Part shown: one piece after another, positions 27,556 to 38,678 of the stretch | Layout of the letters: each line of letters opens with the position of its first letter | How positions within the stretch are numbered: the stretch's first letter is position 1 | NCBI RefSeq assembly: GCF_036226685.1 | Contig: NZ_CP109009.1 | Location: 5,173,501 to 5,237,500, forward strand | Source: Streptomyces sp. NBC_00690 | GTDB lineage: Bacteria > Actinomycetota > Actinomycetes > Streptomycetales > Streptomycetaceae | DNA: 64,000 nt | Reading direction: 5' to 3' | Made by a program: the position numbers and the translations under genes | Notes under the pieces: generated by a model | What the model saw: the letters and a program-made list of their open reading frames with translations, nothing else | The model's database searches: none | What the model was told of the DNA's origin: nothing

Positions 27556-28578
27556 ATGCTGATCGCTCAGCGTCCGTCGCTGACCGAAGAGGTCGTCGAC
27601 GAGTACCGCTCCCGGTTCGTGATCGAGCCGCTGGAGCCGGGCTTCGGTTACACCCTCGGCAACTCCCTCCGCCGTACGCTCCTCTCCTCGATCCCGGGTG
27701 CGGCGGTCACGTCCATCCGCGTCGACGGTGTCCTGCACGAGTTCACCACCGTGCCGGGCGTCAAGGAGGACGTCACCGACCTGATCCTCAACATCAAGCA
27801 GCTGGTCGTCTCCTCGGAGCACGACGAGCCGGTCGTGATGTACCTGCGCAAGCAGGGCCCGGGTCTGGTCACCGCCGCCGACATCGCGCCCCCGGCCGGT
27901 GTCGAGGTGCACAACCCCGACCTCGTCCTCGCCACCCTGAACGGCAAGGGCAAGCTGGAGATGGAGCTGACCGTCGAGCGCGGTCGCGGCTATGTCTCCG
28001 CCGTGCAGAACAAGCAGGTCGGCCAGGAGATCGGTCGCATTCCGGTCGACTCGATCTACTCGCCGGTCCTCAAGGTCACCTACAAGGTCGAGGCGACCCG
28101 AGTCGAGCAGCGCACCGACTTCGACAAGCTGATCGTCGACGTCGAGACCAAGCAGGCGATGCGTCCGCGTGACGCCATGGCCTCCGCCGGTAAGACCCTG
28201 GTCGAGCTGTTCGGTCTCGCCCGCGAGCTGAACATCGACGCCGAGGGCATCGACATGGGTCCGTCCCCGACGGACGCCGCGCTCGCCGCGGACCTGGCCC
28301 TGCCGATCGAGGAGCTGGAGCTGACCGTTCGCTCCTACAACTGCCTCAAGCGCGAGGGCATCCACTCGGTGGGCGAGCTCGTCGCCCGCTCCGAGGCGGA
28401 CCTGCTCGACATCCGCAACTTCGGTGCCAAGTCGATCGACGAGGTCAAGGCGAAGCTGGCCGGCATGGGCCTGGCGCTCAAGGACAGCCCGCCCGGATTC
28501 GACCCGACCGCCGCCGCTGACGCCTTCGGCGCCGACGACGACGCGGACGCCGGTTTCGTCGAGACCGAGCAGTACTAA
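27556..28578 (+). CDS. rpoA: RNA polymerase alpha subunit
   Basis: 340 residues, typical. The N-terminal domain carries [20 protein letters not shown], the dimerisation segment. The C-terminal domain has [20 protein letters not shown] and [20 protein letters not shown], which bind UP elements and activators. The extreme C-terminus is acidic, as usual in Streptomyces. Located between rpsK and rplQ as in most bacteria. Confidence 0.98.
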   Translation: MLIAQRPSLTEEVVDEYRSRFVIEPLEPGFGYTLGNSLRRTLLSSIPGAAVTSIRVDGVLHEFTTVPGVKEDVTDLILNIKQLVVSSEHDEPVVMYLRKQGPGLVTAADIAPPAGVEVHNPDLVLATLNGKGKLEMELTVERGRGYVSAVQNKQVGQEIGRIPVDSIYSPVLKVTYKVEATRVEQRTDFDKLIVDVETKQAMRPRDAMASAGKTLVELFGLARELNIDAEGIDMGPSPTDAALAADLALPIEELELTVRSYNCLKREGIHSVGELVARSEADLLDIRNFGAKSIDEVKAKLAGMGLALKDSPPGFDPTAAADAFGADDDADAGFVETEQY

Positions 28579-28712
28579 GCACCATCGAGCATCCCGTGCG
28601 GGACGCCACCCGCGTCCCGCACGGATGCCGAATGACTTCCCCGTGGCAGCCGCTTCGGGGGAACTGACACCGGTACCTGGTACGGCCGGTGCAGCACACA
28701 AGGAGAAACACC

Positions 28713-29219
28713 ATGCCGAAGCCCGCCAAGGGTGCCCGTCTGGGCGGCAGCGCCGCGCACGAGCGTCTGCTCCTCGCGAACCTTGCGAAGCAGCTGTTCG
28801 AGCACGGCCGCATCACCACGACCGAGGCCAAGGCCCGCCGCCTGCGTCCGGTCGCCGAGCGCCTGATCACCAAGGCGAAGAAGGGCGACATCCACAACCG
28901 TCGCCTCGTTCTTCAGACGATCACGGACAAGGGCATCGTGCACGCGCTCTTCACCGAGATCGCGCCGCGGTACGCCGAGCGCCCGGGTGGCTACACCCGT
29001 ATCACCAAGGTGGGCAACCGCCGCGGTGACAACGCGCGCATGGCCGTGATCGAGCTCGTCGAGGGCGAGATCGCGAAGAAGGCCACCGTTGCCGAGGCCG
29101 AGGCCGCCGCCAAGCGCGCGGTCAAGGAAGACGCCCTCAAGAAGGACGCTGCCGACGAGGCCGCTCCGGTTGAGGACGCCAAGCCGGTCGAGGCCGCCGA
29201 GGAGTCCAAGGACGCCTGA
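28713..29219 (+). CDS. rplQ: 50S ribosomal protein L17
   Basis: 168 residues from ATG 28713, with AAGGAGA upstream; the in-frame codon at 28689 gives a non-conserved extension. [20 protein letters not shown] and the tail of about 45 Ala/Glu/Lys residues are typical of actinobacterial L17. L17 lies near the tunnel exit. A terminator-like hairpin follows before truA. Confidence 0.97.
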   Translation: MPKPAKGARLGGSAAHERLLLANLAKQLFEHGRITTTEAKARRLRPVAERLITKAKKGDIHNRRLVLQTITDKGIVHALFTEIAPRYAERPGGYTRITKVGNRRGDNARMAVIELVEGEIAKKATVAEAEAAAKRAVKEDALKKDAADEAAPVEDAKPVEAAEESKDA

Positions 29220-29233
29220 TCGCGTCTTTGGTG

Positions 29234-29265
29234 ACGGGTCCGTTCCCTTCGGGGAGCGGACCCGT
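29234..29265 (+). terminator. Hairpin terminator after rplQ
   Basis: ACGGGTCCGTTCCC and GGGAGCGGACCCGT form a 14-base stem (one G-U) with loop TTCG. It ends the alpha cluster; truA starts 55 bases later. Confidence 0.75.
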
Positions 29266-29319
29266 TCCGCTTGTCCGGCGCCCTCGGTGGGATCGAGGGC
29301 CCTGAGAGGAACTGAACAC

Positions 29320-30189
29320 GTGAGTGATGAGGTGGCGGCCGGCTGGGTCCGGCTGCGGCTGGACCTGTCGTACGACGGCAAGGACTTCTCCGGGTGGGCC
29401 AAACAGGCCGAGGGGCGACGCACCGTACAGGGCGAGATCGAGGATGCGCTGCGTACGGTGACCCGGTCCGCGCGGACCCATGAGCTGACCGTCGCGGGGC
29501 GGACCGACGCGGGGGTGCACGCCCGCGGGCAGGTCGCCCATGTCGACGTGCCCGAGGAGCTGTGGGCCGAGCACGCGGAGAAGCTGCTGAAGCGGCTCGC
29601 GGGACGGCTGACCCGCGATGTGCGGATCTGGCGGGTCGCGGAGGCGCCCGCGGGGTTCAACGCACGCTTCTCGGCGATCTGGCGGCGCTACGCGTATCGG
29701 GTCACCGACAACCCCGGTGGTGTCGATCCGCTGCTGCGCGGCCATGTGCTGTGGCACGACTGGCCGTTGGACGTCGACGCCATGAACGAGGCCGCACGGC
29801 GGCTGGTGGGCGAGCATGACTTCGCCGCCTACTGCAAGAAGCGCGAGGGCGCGACCACCATCCGTACCCTCCAGCAGTTCTCCTGGCAGCGGGACGACGC
29901 CGGGATCATCACCGCGACCGTGCGGGCCGATGCCTTCTGCCACAACATGGTGCGCTCGCTGGTGGGCGCGCTGTTGTTCGTCGGCGATGGACACCGGCCG
30001 GTGCAGTGGCCCGCTACGGTGCTCGCCGCAGGGGTGCGGGACTCGGCCGTCCATGTCGTACGCCCCCACGGCCTCACCCTCGAAGAGGTCGGCTACCCAG
30101 CTGACGAGTTGTTGGCGGCCCGCAACGTGGAGGCGCGCAACCGGCGTTCGCTGCCGCTGTCAGCCGGCGGGCGCGACGGCTGCTGCTGA
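29320..30189 (+). CDS. truA: tRNA pseudouridine(38-40) synthase
   Basis: 289 residues from a GTG with GAGAGGAACTG upstream. [19 protein letters not shown] and the catalytic loop [17 protein letters not shown] hold the nucleophilic Asp. It modifies the tRNA anticodon arm at positions 38-40. It keeps the usual rplQ-truA order. Its 3' end overlaps the convergent secreted-protein gene by 30 bases. Confidence 0.96.
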   Translation: MSDEVAAGWVRLRLDLSYDGKDFSGWAKQAEGRRTVQGEIEDALRTVTRSARTHELTVAGRTDAGVHARGQVAHVDVPEELWAEHAEKLLKRLAGRLTRDVRIWRVAEAPAGFNARFSAIWRRYAYRVTDNPGGVDPLLRGHVLWHDWPLDVDAMNEAARRLVGEHDFAAYCKKREGATTIRTLQQFSWQRDDAGIITATVRADAFCHNMVRSLVGALLFVGDGHRPVQWPATVLAAGVRDSAVHVVRPHGLTLEEVGYPADELLAARNVEARNRRSLPLSAGGRDGCC

Positions 30190-31098
30190 CGCCTGCGCAT
30201 TGCCCCGGGCCACGATCTGCCGGAAGACGAACTCGGCGAGGTCGTCGCCGGCTTGGAACGCCTTGGTGTCGCCCGTCACCACGTCCTTGCCGGTGGTGTA
30301 GCCGGTGCTGGTGAAGTACGCGTACCTGCCGTAGGAGTTGGCCGTGAAGCGGCACGTCGGACCGGCCTTGCAGAAGGTGTTGACGCCCGCCCCCGCCAGC
30401 GGGGTGAGGTTCTGTCCGCGCACCCGCTGTGCGATGGCGGCCTTCGCCTCGCTCTCCTTGCCGAAGACGGCCACTCCCACGGTGACCGCCACCCCGTCCT
30501 TGCTGTAGGTGGCGCGGAATACCTGGTCACAGCCGTTGCGGGCGAGGACTGGCCCGAGACCGCCCTGCACCGCCGCGGTACAGGTGCCGGTACGGGCCGT
30601 CGCCCCCTTGGCGTAGGAGCGCCCGGTCATCGTCAGCTTCTTGCCGGGGAAGAGGGTGTCGACGCTCAGCGGGGCGGTGTCCTTCGTCTCGCTGGAGATG
30701 AAGTCCTTGGGATCGGGCGGGGGAGCGGGGGCGACCGAGGAGAAGGACGGGTCGGGGCCGCCGCTGCCGCTCGGCACGTTCTCCGGGCCGGGCAGTTCGC
30801 TGGAGGTGTTCTGCGAACGGTCGTCGCCGTCGTCGTTGGAGCTGACGATCGCCGTGGCCACGATTCCCGCGATCGCGGCCGTGGCCAGCGCCCCACCACC
30901 GATCAGCAGCCAGCGCCTGCGGCGGGCCCGGGCCGCGGACGCCTCGGCCAGGGCCGCCCAGTCCGGTGTGTCAGGATCCCCCGCCGACCGCCCTGCACCG
31001 AACGGATCGAACCGATCGGGCGCTCCCTGACGGGAGTTGTACGGGTCGTGATGCTGTCCGCCGGACCCCCATTGAGGTCCCCCCTGGCCAAAGCTCAT
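30160..31098 (-). CDS. Single-span membrane-anchored extracytoplasmic protein
   Basis: 312 residues. A cytoplasmic Gly/Asp-rich N-terminus (about 60 residues) is followed by Arg residues and one membrane span ([20 protein letters not shown]), then a Pro/Ser-rich linker and a globular domain of about 170 residues outside the cell. Four cysteines in that domain (TGTCTA, NGCDQV, TFCKA, PTCRF) could form disulfides. I do not recognise the fold. It is divergent from the ABC-F gene with only 47 bases between the starts, and convergent with truA with a 30-base overlap. Function unknown. Confidence 0.85.
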   Translation of the reverse strand: MSFGQGGPQWGSGGQHHDPYNSRQGAPDRFDPFGAGRSAGDPDTPDWAALAEASAARARRRRWLLIGGGALATAAIAGIVATAIVSSNDDGDDRSQNTSSELPGPENVPSGSGGPDPSFSSVAPAPPPDPKDFISSETKDTAPLSVDTLFPGKKLTMTGRSYAKGATARTGTCTAAVQGGLGPVLARNGCDQVFRATYSKDGVAVTVGVAVFGKESEAKAAIAQRVRGQNLTPLAGAGVNTFCKAGPTCRFTANSYGRYAYFTSTGYTTGKDVVTGDTKAFQAGDDLAEFVFRQIVARGNAQASAAAVAPAG

Positions 31099-31145
31099 GC
31101 TGCGAATCCTAAACCGGTTGGGGTTGCGCGGGAGGGGCCGTCACT

Positions 31146-32777
31146 ATGGGGGACATGGGACACCTCGAAGCAGCACACCTGGAGTACTACCTACCCGACG
31201 GACGGGTGCTGCTCGCGGATGCCTCGTTCCGAGTGGGCGACGGGGCGGTGGTCGCCCTGGTCGGAGCGAACGGCGCAGGCAAGACGACCCTGCTGCGGCT
31301 GATCTCCGGGGAGTTGCAGCCGCACAGCGGCACGGTGTCGGTCAGCGGTGGCCTCGGGGTGATGCGTCAGTTCATCGGTTCGGTGCGCGACGAACGGACT
31401 GTACGGGACCTGCTGGTGTCCCTTGCCCAGCCCCGGGTGCGGGAAGCCGCAGCCGCGGTCGACGCCGCTGAGCAGCGCATCATGACCGTCGACGACGAAG
31501 CCGCGCAGATGGCGTACGCGCAGGCGCTCAGTGACTGGTCGGAAGCGCGCGGCTACGAGGCCGAGACGGTTTGGGACATGTGCACCGTGGCGGCGCTGGG
31601 GGTGCCGTACGACAAGGCGCAGTGGCGACTGCTGGGGACGCTGAGCGGCGGTGAGCAGAAGCGGCTCGCCCTGGAGGCACTGCTGCGCGGCCCCGACGAG
31701 GTCCTGCTGCTGGACGAGCCGGACAACTATCTGGACGTACCCGGCAAGCGCTGGTTGGAGGAGCGGCTGAAGGAGACCCGCAAGACGGTCCTCTTCGTCT
31801 CCCACGACCGCGAACTGCTCGCCCGTACCGTGCAGAAGATCGTCAGTGTGGAGCCGAGCCCCGCGGGGTCGGACGTCTGGGTGCACGGCGGCGGGTTCGC
31901 CACGTACCACGACGCTCGCAAGGAGCGGTTCGCCCGGTTCGAGGAGCTCAAGCGGCGTTGGGACGAGGAGCACGCCCGGCTGAAGGCGCTGGTCCTGCGG
32001 TTGCGGCAGCAGGCGGCGATCAGCCCGGACATGGCATCGCGGTACCGGGCGATGCAGACCCGTTTCAAGAAGTTCGAGGATGCGGGCCCGCCGCCGGAGC
32101 CGCCGCGCGAGCAGGAGATCCGGATGCGGCTGCGCGGCGGCCGGACCGGGGTGCGTGCCCTGACCTGCACGGGTCTGGAGCTGACGGGGCTGATGAAGCC
32201 GTTCGACCTGGAGGTCTACTACGGCGAGCGGGTCGCCGTGCTCGGCTCCAACGGCTCGGGCAAGTCCCACTTCCTGCGGCTGTTGGCGGGCGATGGATCG
32301 GTGGTCCACACGGGCGCGTGGAAGCTGGGTGCCCGGGTGGTGCCCGGACACTTCGCGCAGACCCATGCCCATCCCGAACTGCTGGGCCGGACCCTGGTGG
32401 ACATCCTGTGGACCGAGCAGGCGAAGGACCGGGGCGGTGCGATGTCGGTCCTGCGCCGCTATGAGCTGGAGCGGCAGGGTGACCAGCCGTTCGAGAAGCT
32501 CTCGGGCGGGCAGCAGGCGCGGTTCCAGATCCTGCTGTTGGAGCTCGCCGGTACGACGGCGCTCCTGCTGGACGAGCCGACGGACAACCTCGACCTGGAG
32601 TCGGCGGAGGCGTTGCAGGAGGGGCTTGAGGTGTACGACGGGACGGTGCTGGCGGTGACGCACGACCGTTGGTTCGCGAAGTCCTTCGACCGCTATCTGG
32701 TGTTCGGTTCGGACGGGGTGGTGCGGGAGACCGACGGTCCCGTGTGGGACGAGCGGCGGGTGGAGCGCGCCCGGTAG
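31146..32777 (+). CDS. ABC-F family ATPase
   Basis: 543 residues with two ABC ATPase domains and no membrane segments, the ABC-F layout. Domain 1: Walker A GANGAGKT, signature LSGGEQKRLALEALL, Walker B LLLDEPDNYLD. Domain 2: GSNGSGKS, LSGGQQARFQILLLELA, LLLDEPTDNLD. The interdomain linker is basic and helical, the position that enters the ribosomal E site in antibiotic-resistance and translation-factor members. Substrate cannot be named; it could be a general translation factor. SD GGAGGGG. ATG 31155 is an alternative start. Confidence 0.92.
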   Translation: MGDMGHLEAAHLEYYLPDGRVLLADASFRVGDGAVVALVGANGAGKTTLLRLISGELQPHSGTVSVSGGLGVMRQFIGSVRDERTVRDLLVSLAQPRVREAAAAVDAAEQRIMTVDDEAAQMAYAQALSDWSEARGYEAETVWDMCTVAALGVPYDKAQWRLLGTLSGGEQKRLALEALLRGPDEVLLLDEPDNYLDVPGKRWLEERLKETRKTVLFVSHDRELLARTVQKIVSVEPSPAGSDVWVHGGGFATYHDARKERFARFEELKRRWDEEHARLKALVLRLRQQAAISPDMASRYRAMQTRFKKFEDAGPPPEPPREQEIRMRLRGGRTGVRALTCTGLELTGLMKPFDLEVYYGERVAVLGSNGSGKSHFLRLLAGDGSVVHTGAWKLGARVVPGHFAQTHAHPELLGRTLVDILWTEQAKDRGGAMSVLRRYELERQGDQPFEKLSGGQQARFQILLLELAGTTALLLDEPTDNLDLESAEALQEGLEVYDGTVLAVTHDRWFAKSFDRYLVFGSDGVVRETDGPVWDERRVERAR

Positions 32778-32811
32778 CCCTTCGGGGCCGCCCTGGCGGT
32801 GTTCGGGGCCG

Positions 32812-33390
32812 TCAGCGGGACTGGAAGGCGTCCAGGGCCACGCTGAGGGCGAGGGCGAGCCTGCGGTCCAGGGCCGGATCGTGGATCTGGACGCGGTAGC
32901 GGTCCCGCACCCCCCACAGTCGTTCGACGCTCAGGACGGGCCGGTCCTGCCGTACGAAGTCGAAGTGGAAGACGAACGGCAGGGGAACGGTGAACGGCAG
33001 GGCGACATCGGCGACCTTCCCTATCCGTCGGGCGATGGCAACGCCCCCGCTGCGTTCGGTGCCCACCGCCGGCAGTCCGTCTTCGGGGGCGAGCTGCCAG
33101 GTGGAGCGGAGCAGTGAGGACCTGACGTCCTTGCGGAAGGAGCCGATGGCCTCGCCGTCCCTGCCGGTGACATCGCAGGTGGGTCCGAGGTCCATCACCT
33201 TGCGGGCGCGGTAGGTGCAGATCTCCTCGGTGCGGTCCTCGCCGCGCCAGAGGGTGACCCGTTCCTTGAGGGCGAGCCGCTTCTGCTCGGCGAAGGCGAG
33301 GACCGTGCCGCCTTCCGGGGTGGTGACCAGATAGCGGTTCACCATCGGCGTGATCTTCTGGGTGACGAGGAACTCGCTCAGCTGCTGCAT
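32812..33390 (-). CDS. LURP-one-related / scramblase-like protein
   Basis: 192 residues, no signal peptide. Beta-rich with NRYLVTTPEGGTVLAFAEQK, RKVMDLGPTCDVTGRDGEAI and FHFDFVRQDRPVLSVERLWG, in the style of the LURP-one/Tubby-C-like family. The molecular function of bacterial members is unclear; binding of lipids or membranes is suggested for relatives. It is convergent with the ABC-F gene across 34 bases. Assigned by overall pattern, so moderately sure. Confidence 0.7.
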   Translation of the reverse strand: MQQLSEFLVTQKITPMVNRYLVTTPEGGTVLAFAEQKRLALKERVTLWRGEDRTEEICTYRARKVMDLGPTCDVTGRDGEAIGSFRKDVRSSLLRSTWQLAPEDGLPAVGTERSGGVAIARRIGKVADVALPFTVPLPFVFHFDFVRQDRPVLSVERLWGVRDRYRVQIHDPALDRRLALALSVALDAFQSR

Positions 33391-33958
33391 GGCGGGACCC
33401 TAGGAGGAGTGAGAGGGGTCTCACAGGCGCCGGAAGTGGGCGCAGGGGTCGACTTTCGTCGTTTGTACTGAGAGGTCGGGCTTCTCGTCGGCATCGGCGG
33501 GCGACCACGGCGGGGGACCGGCCGGCCTGCTGTTCGGTACTACGCCTCAGGGCCGGGGCCAGGGGGCAGGGGTACGCGGACACGGCCTTGGCGTACTCTG
33601 AGGGCTCCTGGGGCTCAAGCGTTTTGCGATGGCGGTGACCTGCGGTGATTTCGCCGTGTGTCCCACCCTTTGTGAAGCGTTGCGGCACCGGACCTCGGCG
33701 AGGTGGGACGACCGCGTTTTGACCCTTCCGGCGAGCCCCGGGTAAGCTTCTGCTTCGTTATGCGTATTGGCTTGCTCTATCTCACGTGAGGGGCCCTTAC
33801 GCCGGTCCACCGGTCAATGACCAGCGGTAGGCATCCGGGTTGCGTCCCCGAGGTGTCACCAGAGCTGTTGTGATCGACCGGGCGGCCTTGTCAGGACCCA
33901 CTCTCCGGGCTTTCGGGCCCAGGGAGACCCACTCACTGAAGAAGCGAAGGCTACGACC
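33391..33958 (+). promoter_or_regulatory. rplM upstream region with promoter and leader
   Basis: 568 bases with no gene. A good promoter is visible: TTGACC (33719-33724), 18-base spacer, TAAGCT (33743-33748). This gives a leader of about 205 bases ending in a GC-rich hairpin (CTCCGGGCTTTCGGGCCCAGGGAG near 33901-33927). Upstream of 33700 I see nothing else. Confidence 0.6.
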
Positions 33959-34402
33959 GTGCGTACGTACAGCCCCAAGCCCGGCGATGTCACGCGCCAG
34001 TGGCACATCATCGACGCGCAGGACATCGTCCTGGGCCGTCTGGCGACAACGGCAGCGAACCTCCTCCGGGGCAAGCACAAGCCGATCTACGCCCCCCACA
34101 TGGACATGGGCGACTTCGTCATCATCATCAACGCCGACAAGGTTCACCTGACCGGCAACAAGAAGACCCAGAAGATGGCGTACCGCCACTCTGGCTACCC
34201 GGGCGGTCTGCGTTCCGTCCGCTACGACGAGCTGATGGCGAAGAGCCCGGAGAAGGCCGTTGAGAAGGCCATCAAGGGCATGATCCCCAAGAACACCCTG
34301 GGGCGCCAGATGCTCTCGAAGCTGAAGGTCTACGCGGGCGAGAACCACCCGCACGCTGCGCAGCAGCCTGTTCCGTTTGAGATCACCCAGGTCGCGCAGT
34401 AG
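33959..34402 (+). CDS. rplM: 50S ribosomal protein L13
   Basis: 147 residues from a GTG with GAAGCGAAGG upstream. [38 protein letters not shown] and the conserved [12 protein letters not shown] are diagnostic. L13 is an early assembly protein on 23S rRNA. It forms the usual rplM-rpsI pair with the next gene, 41 bases away. Confidence 0.98.
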   Translation: MRTYSPKPGDVTRQWHIIDAQDIVLGRLATTAANLLRGKHKPIYAPHMDMGDFVIIINADKVHLTGNKKTQKMAYRHSGYPGGLRSVRYDELMAKSPEKAVEKAIKGMIPKNTLGRQMLSKLKVYAGENHPHAAQQPVPFEITQVAQ

Positions 34403-34443
34403 TTCCGGCCACCCCCTAAGACGAAAAGAATCTGAGGAATATC

Positions 34444-34962
34444 GTGGCCGAGACCACCGCTGAAACCCCCGTCGAGGGCGAAGAGACCTACGCAGAGGTC
34501 ACCACCTTCGAGTCGGAGGTGCCCGTCGAGGGCGAGTTCACCTCCGAGTCCCTCGCATCCCGCTTCGGCGACCCCCAGCCGGCCGCCGGTCTGGGCCGTC
34601 GCAAGAACGCCATCGCCCGCGTCCGGATCGTTCCGGGCACCGGCAAGTGGAAGATCAACGGTCGCACCCTTGAGGACTACTTCCCCAACAAGGTGCACCA
34701 GCAGGAAGTCAACGAGCCCTTCAAGGTGCTTGAGCTCGACGACCGTTACGACGTGGTCGCCCGTATCTCGGGTGGTGGCGTTTCCGGCCAGGCCGGCGCC
34801 CTGCGCCTCGGTGTGGCCCGCGCGCTGAACGAGGCGGACGTGGACAACAACCGCGCCCCGCTGAAGAAGGCAGGCTTCCTGAGCCGCGACGACCGTGCGG
34901 TCGAGCGCAAGAAGGCCGGTCTGAAGAAGGCCCGCAAGGCTCCGCAGTACAGCAAGCGCTAA
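34444..34962 (+). CDS. rpsI: 30S ribosomal protein S9
   Basis: 172 residues from a GTG start. An acidic N-terminal extension of about 45 residues precedes the conserved [20 protein letters not shown]; it ends in [12 protein letters not shown], whose terminal Arg contacts the P-site tRNA. The extension is usual for Streptomyces. It is followed by a classic intrinsic terminator. Confidence 0.98.
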   Translation: MAETTAETPVEGEETYAEVTTFESEVPVEGEFTSESLASRFGDPQPAAGLGRRKNAIARVRIVPGTGKWKINGRTLEDYFPNKVHQQEVNEPFKVLELDDRYDVVARISGGGVSGQAGALRLGVARALNEADVDNNRAPLKKAGFLSRDDRAVERKKAGLKKARKAPQYSKR

Positions 34963-34985
34963 TCGCCTGCTCGGTCTGTTCTTTT

Positions 34986-35026
34986 ACGTACGCCCCGGCG
35001 GCACCCAGTGCCGCGGGGGCGTACGT
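34986..35026 (+). terminator. Intrinsic terminator after rpsI
   Basis: ACGTACGCCCC pairs with GGGGCGTACGT, with an inner CGGCA/TGCCG stem, followed by a T-run. It ends the rplM-rpsI unit. Confidence 0.88.
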
Positions 35027-35133
35027 TTTTCCATGACCACTGGGACCACTGGTCGTAGAACGGGCTTGAAGCGTTCATAAGCTTGCATTCTCGGAGCATC
35101 ACGAAGCTTCACGGAGTATTTCGGAGGACAGCT

Positions 35134-36492
35134 GTGGGACGACTCTTCGGCACGGACGGTGTGCGCGGTGTCGCCAATGCGGACCTGACGGCGGAGCTCG
35201 CGCTCGGTCTCTCGGTCGCCGCGGCGCATGTGCTCGCCGAGGCTGGGACCTTTGAGGGGCATCGGCCGACCGCCGTGGTCGGACGTGATCCGCGTGCGTC
35301 GGGAGAGTTCCTGGAGGCCGCCGTGGTGGCGGGGCTCGCGAGCGCGGGAGTGGACGTACTGAAGGTGGGCGTGCTGCCGACGCCCGCGGTCGCCCATCTC
35401 ACCGGTGCACTCGGTGCCGACCTCGGCGTGATGCTCTCCGCCAGCCACAACGCCATGCCGGACAACGGCATCAAGTTCTTCGCCCGCGGCGGCCACAAGC
35501 TCGCCGACGATCTGGAGAACCGCATCGAGACGGTGTACGAGCAGCACCGCACCGGCGCGCCCTGGGAGCGCCCGACCGGCGCCGGCGTGGGACGGGTGCG
35601 CGACTACGACGAGGGCTTCGACACCTACGTCGCCCACCTCATGTCCGTACTGCCCAACCGGATCGACGGGCTGAAGGTCGTCCTCGACGAGGCGCACGGG
35701 GCAGCGGCGAAGGTGTCGCCCGAGGCGTTCGCCCGGGCCGGGGCCGAGGTCATCACCATTGGTGCCGCCCCCGACGGACTCAATATCAACGACGGCTGTG
35801 GATCGACCCATCTGGACCAGCTGAAGGCCGCGGTCGTCGAGCACGGGGCCGACTTCGGCATCGCACACGACGGCGACGCCGACCGCTGCCTGGCCGTGGA
35901 CGGCTCCGGCGAAGAGGTCGACGGGGACCAGATCCTCGCCGTGCTGGCCATCGCCATGCGCGAGGCGGGAACACTGCGCGGGAACACCGTCGTCGCCACC
36001 GTGATGTCCAACCTCGGCTTCAAACTGGCGATGGAGCGCGAGGGTCTGGAGATCGTGCAGACCGGTGTCGGCGACCGGTACGTCCTGGAGTCGATGAAGG
36101 AGCACGGCTACGCGCTGGGCGGCGAACAGTCCGGACATGTGATCGTCCTCGACCACGCGACCACCGGCGACGGCACGCTGACCGGTCTGATGCTCGCCGC
36201 CCGGGTCGCGGCGACCGGCCGTTCCCTGGCTGACCTCGCGGCGGTGATGAACCGGCTGCCCCAGGTCCTGATCAACGTTCCCGACGTGGACAAGTCCCGT
36301 GTGCACACCTGCGCGGAACTGGCGAACGCGGTCACGGACGCCGAACGCGAACTGGGCGCCACCGGACGGGTGCTGCTGCGCCCATCGGGCACGGAACCGC
36401 TGGTGCGGGTCATGGTGGAGGCCGCGGACATCGAGCAGGCCCGATCGGTCGCCGGGCGGCTGGCGGACGCGGTGAAGTCCACGCTCGGATAG
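35134..36492 (+). CDS. glmM: Phosphoglucosamine mutase
   Basis: 452 residues from GTG 35134 (CGGAGGACAGCT upstream). [14 protein letters not shown] is the family start; the phosphoserine loop reads [15 protein letters not shown], the Mg-binding loop GDADRC, and the sugar loop GGEQSGHVI; the C-terminal [12 protein letters not shown] binds phosphate. It converts glucosamine 6-phosphate to glucosamine 1-phosphate for UDP-GlcNAc. The GlmS gene lies 2.4 kb downstream in the same direction. Confidence 0.97.
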   Translation: MGRLFGTDGVRGVANADLTAELALGLSVAAAHVLAEAGTFEGHRPTAVVGRDPRASGEFLEAAVVAGLASAGVDVLKVGVLPTPAVAHLTGALGADLGVMLSASHNAMPDNGIKFFARGGHKLADDLENRIETVYEQHRTGAPWERPTGAGVGRVRDYDEGFDTYVAHLMSVLPNRIDGLKVVLDEAHGAAAKVSPEAFARAGAEVITIGAAPDGLNINDGCGSTHLDQLKAAVVEHGADFGIAHDGDADRCLAVDGSGEEVDGDQILAVLAIAMREAGTLRGNTVVATVMSNLGFKLAMEREGLEIVQTGVGDRYVLESMKEHGYALGGEQSGHVIVLDHATTGDGTLTGLMLAARVAATGRSLADLAAVMNRLPQVLINVPDVDKSRVHTCAELANAVTDAERELGATGRVLLRPSGTEPLVRVMVEAADIEQARSVAGRLADAVKSTLG

Positions 36493-36707
36493 ACATCAAA
36501 CGGGTGTGGGACCGCTGCTCGTCGCCCGGGCGCCGGACGGGCCAAAGGCATCGTGCAGCGGTCGCACCCGCCGTCGTCGGCAGAAGTGCTGTTCCCGGCG
36601 AGAACGTGTGGGCCGGCCGGAACCCGTGGAAGGGCCCGTACGGCTCCCGCGGCCGACCGATGACCCTTCTGTGGCGCCTCGTACCCCTTGGGCCCCTGGT
36701 GGGGCCG

Positions 36708-37652
36708 TCAGATCCCCCGCATGCGGGGACCAGCGGTACGGCGGGCCCACAGCGCCTTCTGGACCAGGAGCGTCACCGTCCCGGCCAGCACGATCCCGCC
36801 CAGGTTCAGCAGGAGCTGTTCCGTGGAGCCCCACGCCTGGCGGTACTCCTGGAAGCTGAAGGCGACCGCCGCATTGGCCGCGGCCGGCACGGTGGTGACC
36901 GAGATCGCCACCCCCACCAGCGCTCCGGACTTCGCCGACGTCAGCGAGAGGGTTCCCGCCACCCCGGCCAGGAGCGCGACCACGAACGAGAACACATCGG
37001 GCTGGTAGATGAAGGCGGTGTTGGGCCGGTCCGCCTCCAACTTCGCCGCGTCGAACTGCCCCAGCCACGTCATGAGATGGCTGAAGCCCACCGTGATCAC
37101 TATGGCCACGGCGAACCCCACGATCAGCGCCGAGAACGAGCGCCACGCCAGCCGGGGAGCGCGCTGCACCAGCGAGGTACAGAATCCGGCCAGCGGGCCG
37201 AACTCAGGACCAACCGCCATCGCCCCCACGATCAGGATCGCGTTGTCCAGGACCACTCCGCAGGCCGCGATCATCGTGGCGAGGGAGAGGAACGCGAGAT
37301 AGGTGACGGAGAGCGTCGATTCCTCGTGGGTCGCGCCGACGAGCTGCTCCCAGATCACCGCATCCGCGCCCTCGCCCGGAGCTTCTTCCTCGGCGTGGTC
37401 GGCCCGGGTGGACAAGGAGAGGTCGATGTCGTCGACGGAGATGGAGCCACAGGCGTCGATCCCGAGGTCCCGCAGGCCCGTGATCAGCTCGTCGCCCGCC
37501 TCCCGCGCCACATCGCAGAGCACCAGATCGCCCTGGGGGTCACGGGCGGCACCCGGCACCACCACCAGATGGGCGGTGCCGACCGTCTTGTCGATGAGAC
37601 CGAGGACCTCGGACGTGCGGTCGGCGGGGGTGAGCAGACGCAGGTGCAGCAC
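36708..37652 (-). CDS. DUF389 family membrane protein
   Basis: 314 residues from a GTG with GAGGAG upstream. The N-terminal 100 residues are soluble and ferredoxin-like. The rest holds about six membrane segments, including DNAILIVGAMAVGPEFGPLA, the family hallmark, and SALIVGFAVAIVITVGFSHL. Function of DUF389 proteins is unknown; transport or signalling has been suggested. It ends convergent with glmM after 215 bases and lies 30 bases after coaA on the same strand, so may be co-transcribed with it. Confidence 0.9.
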   Translation of the reverse strand: MLHLRLLTPADRTSEVLGLIDKTVGTAHLVVVPGAARDPQGDLVLCDVAREAGDELITGLRDLGIDACGSISVDDIDLSLSTRADHAEEEAPGEGADAVIWEQLVGATHEESTLSVTYLAFLSLATMIAACGVVLDNAILIVGAMAVGPEFGPLAGFCTSLVQRAPRLAWRSFSALIVGFAVAIVITVGFSHLMTWLGQFDAAKLEADRPNTAFIYQPDVFSFVVALLAGVAGTLSLTSAKSGALVGVAISVTTVPAAANAAVAFSFQEYRQAWGSTEQLLLNLGGIVLAGTVTLLVQKALWARRTAGPRMRGI

Positions 37653-37682
37653 GCCGTGGGACTCCTCGGGATGGGTGCGGGG

Positions 37683-38678
37683 TCAGAGCTTGCGCAGTGA
37701 CAGCCGCTGGACCTTGTGGTCGGGGCCCTTGCGCAGGACCAGCGTGGCCCGGCCGCGGGTGGGTGCCACATTCTCCAGCAGATTGGGCTTGTTGATGGTG
37801 CGCCACATCGTGCGCGCGTAGTCCAGGGCCTCGTCCTCGGAGACCTGGGTGTACTTGCGGAAGTACGAGAACGGGTTCTGGAAGGCGGTCTCGCGCAGCT
37901 TGCGGAACCGGCTGAGGTACCAGTGCTCGATGTCCTCGGGGCGGGCGTCCACGTAGACGGAGAAGTCGAAGTAGTCGGCGAGGCCCACGCGGGTGCGGCC
38001 GTCCTTGCCCGGCAGGGCGGGCTGGAGGACGTTGAGCCCCTCGACGATCAGGATGTCGGGGCGGCGCACGGTGAGCTGTTCGCCGGGAACGATGTCGTAG
38101 ATCAGATGGGAGTAGACGGGGGCGGTGACCTCGTCCTTGCCCGCTTTGATGTCGGCGACGAAACGGGTCAGGGCCCGGCGGTCGTACGACTCGGGGAAAC
38201 CTTTCCGCGACATCAGCCCGCGGGCCTGGAGCTCCTTCATGGGCAGCAGGAAGCCGTCCGTCGTCACCAGTTCCACCCGGGGGTGCTCCGGCCAGCGGGC
38301 GAGGAGCGCCTGGAGGAGCCGGGCCACGGTCGACTTGCCCACCGCCACCGACCCGGCGACCCCTATGACGAACGGGGTGCCGGGCTGCTCGCCCTGTCCG
38401 TGACCCGCGTCGCCCAGGAAGGTGTTCAAGGCGCCCCGCAGCTCGCCTGTCGCGCGCACGTAGAGGTTGAGCAGCCGCGACAGCGGAAGGTAGACGTCGC
38501 GCACCTCGTCCAGGTCGATCACATCGCCGAGTCCGCGCAACTGTTCGAGCTCCTCGGCGGTGAGGGGCAGTGGGGTCCTGTCCCGCAGAGCGCTCCACTC
38601 CGCGCGGCTGAGGTCGACGTACGGGGTCGACGGATGCTCTGCCCTGCGAGGCGCACTGTGCGACGGCGAAGTGATCAC
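37683..38678 (-). CDS. coaA: Pantothenate kinase, type I
   Basis: 331 residues from GTG 38678. Walker [33 protein letters not shown] and the C-terminal [20 protein letters not shown] are the type I (CoaA) marks. It catalyses the first, feedback-controlled step of coenzyme A synthesis. The 33 residues upstream in frame are not family-like and are left out. It is divergent from glmS with 241 bases between. Confidence 0.95.
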   Translation of the reverse strand: MITSPSHSAPRRAEHPSTPYVDLSRAEWSALRDRTPLPLTAEELEQLRGLGDVIDLDEVRDVYLPLSRLLNLYVRATGELRGALNTFLGDAGHGQGEQPGTPFVIGVAGSVAVGKSTVARLLQALLARWPEHPRVELVTTDGFLLPMKELQARGLMSRKGFPESYDRRALTRFVADIKAGKDEVTAPVYSHLIYDIVPGEQLTVRRPDILIVEGLNVLQPALPGKDGRTRVGLADYFDFSVYVDARPEDIEHWYLSRFRKLRETAFQNPFSYFRKYTQVSEDEALDYARTMWRTINKPNLLENVAPTRGRATLVLRKGPDHKVQRLSLRKL

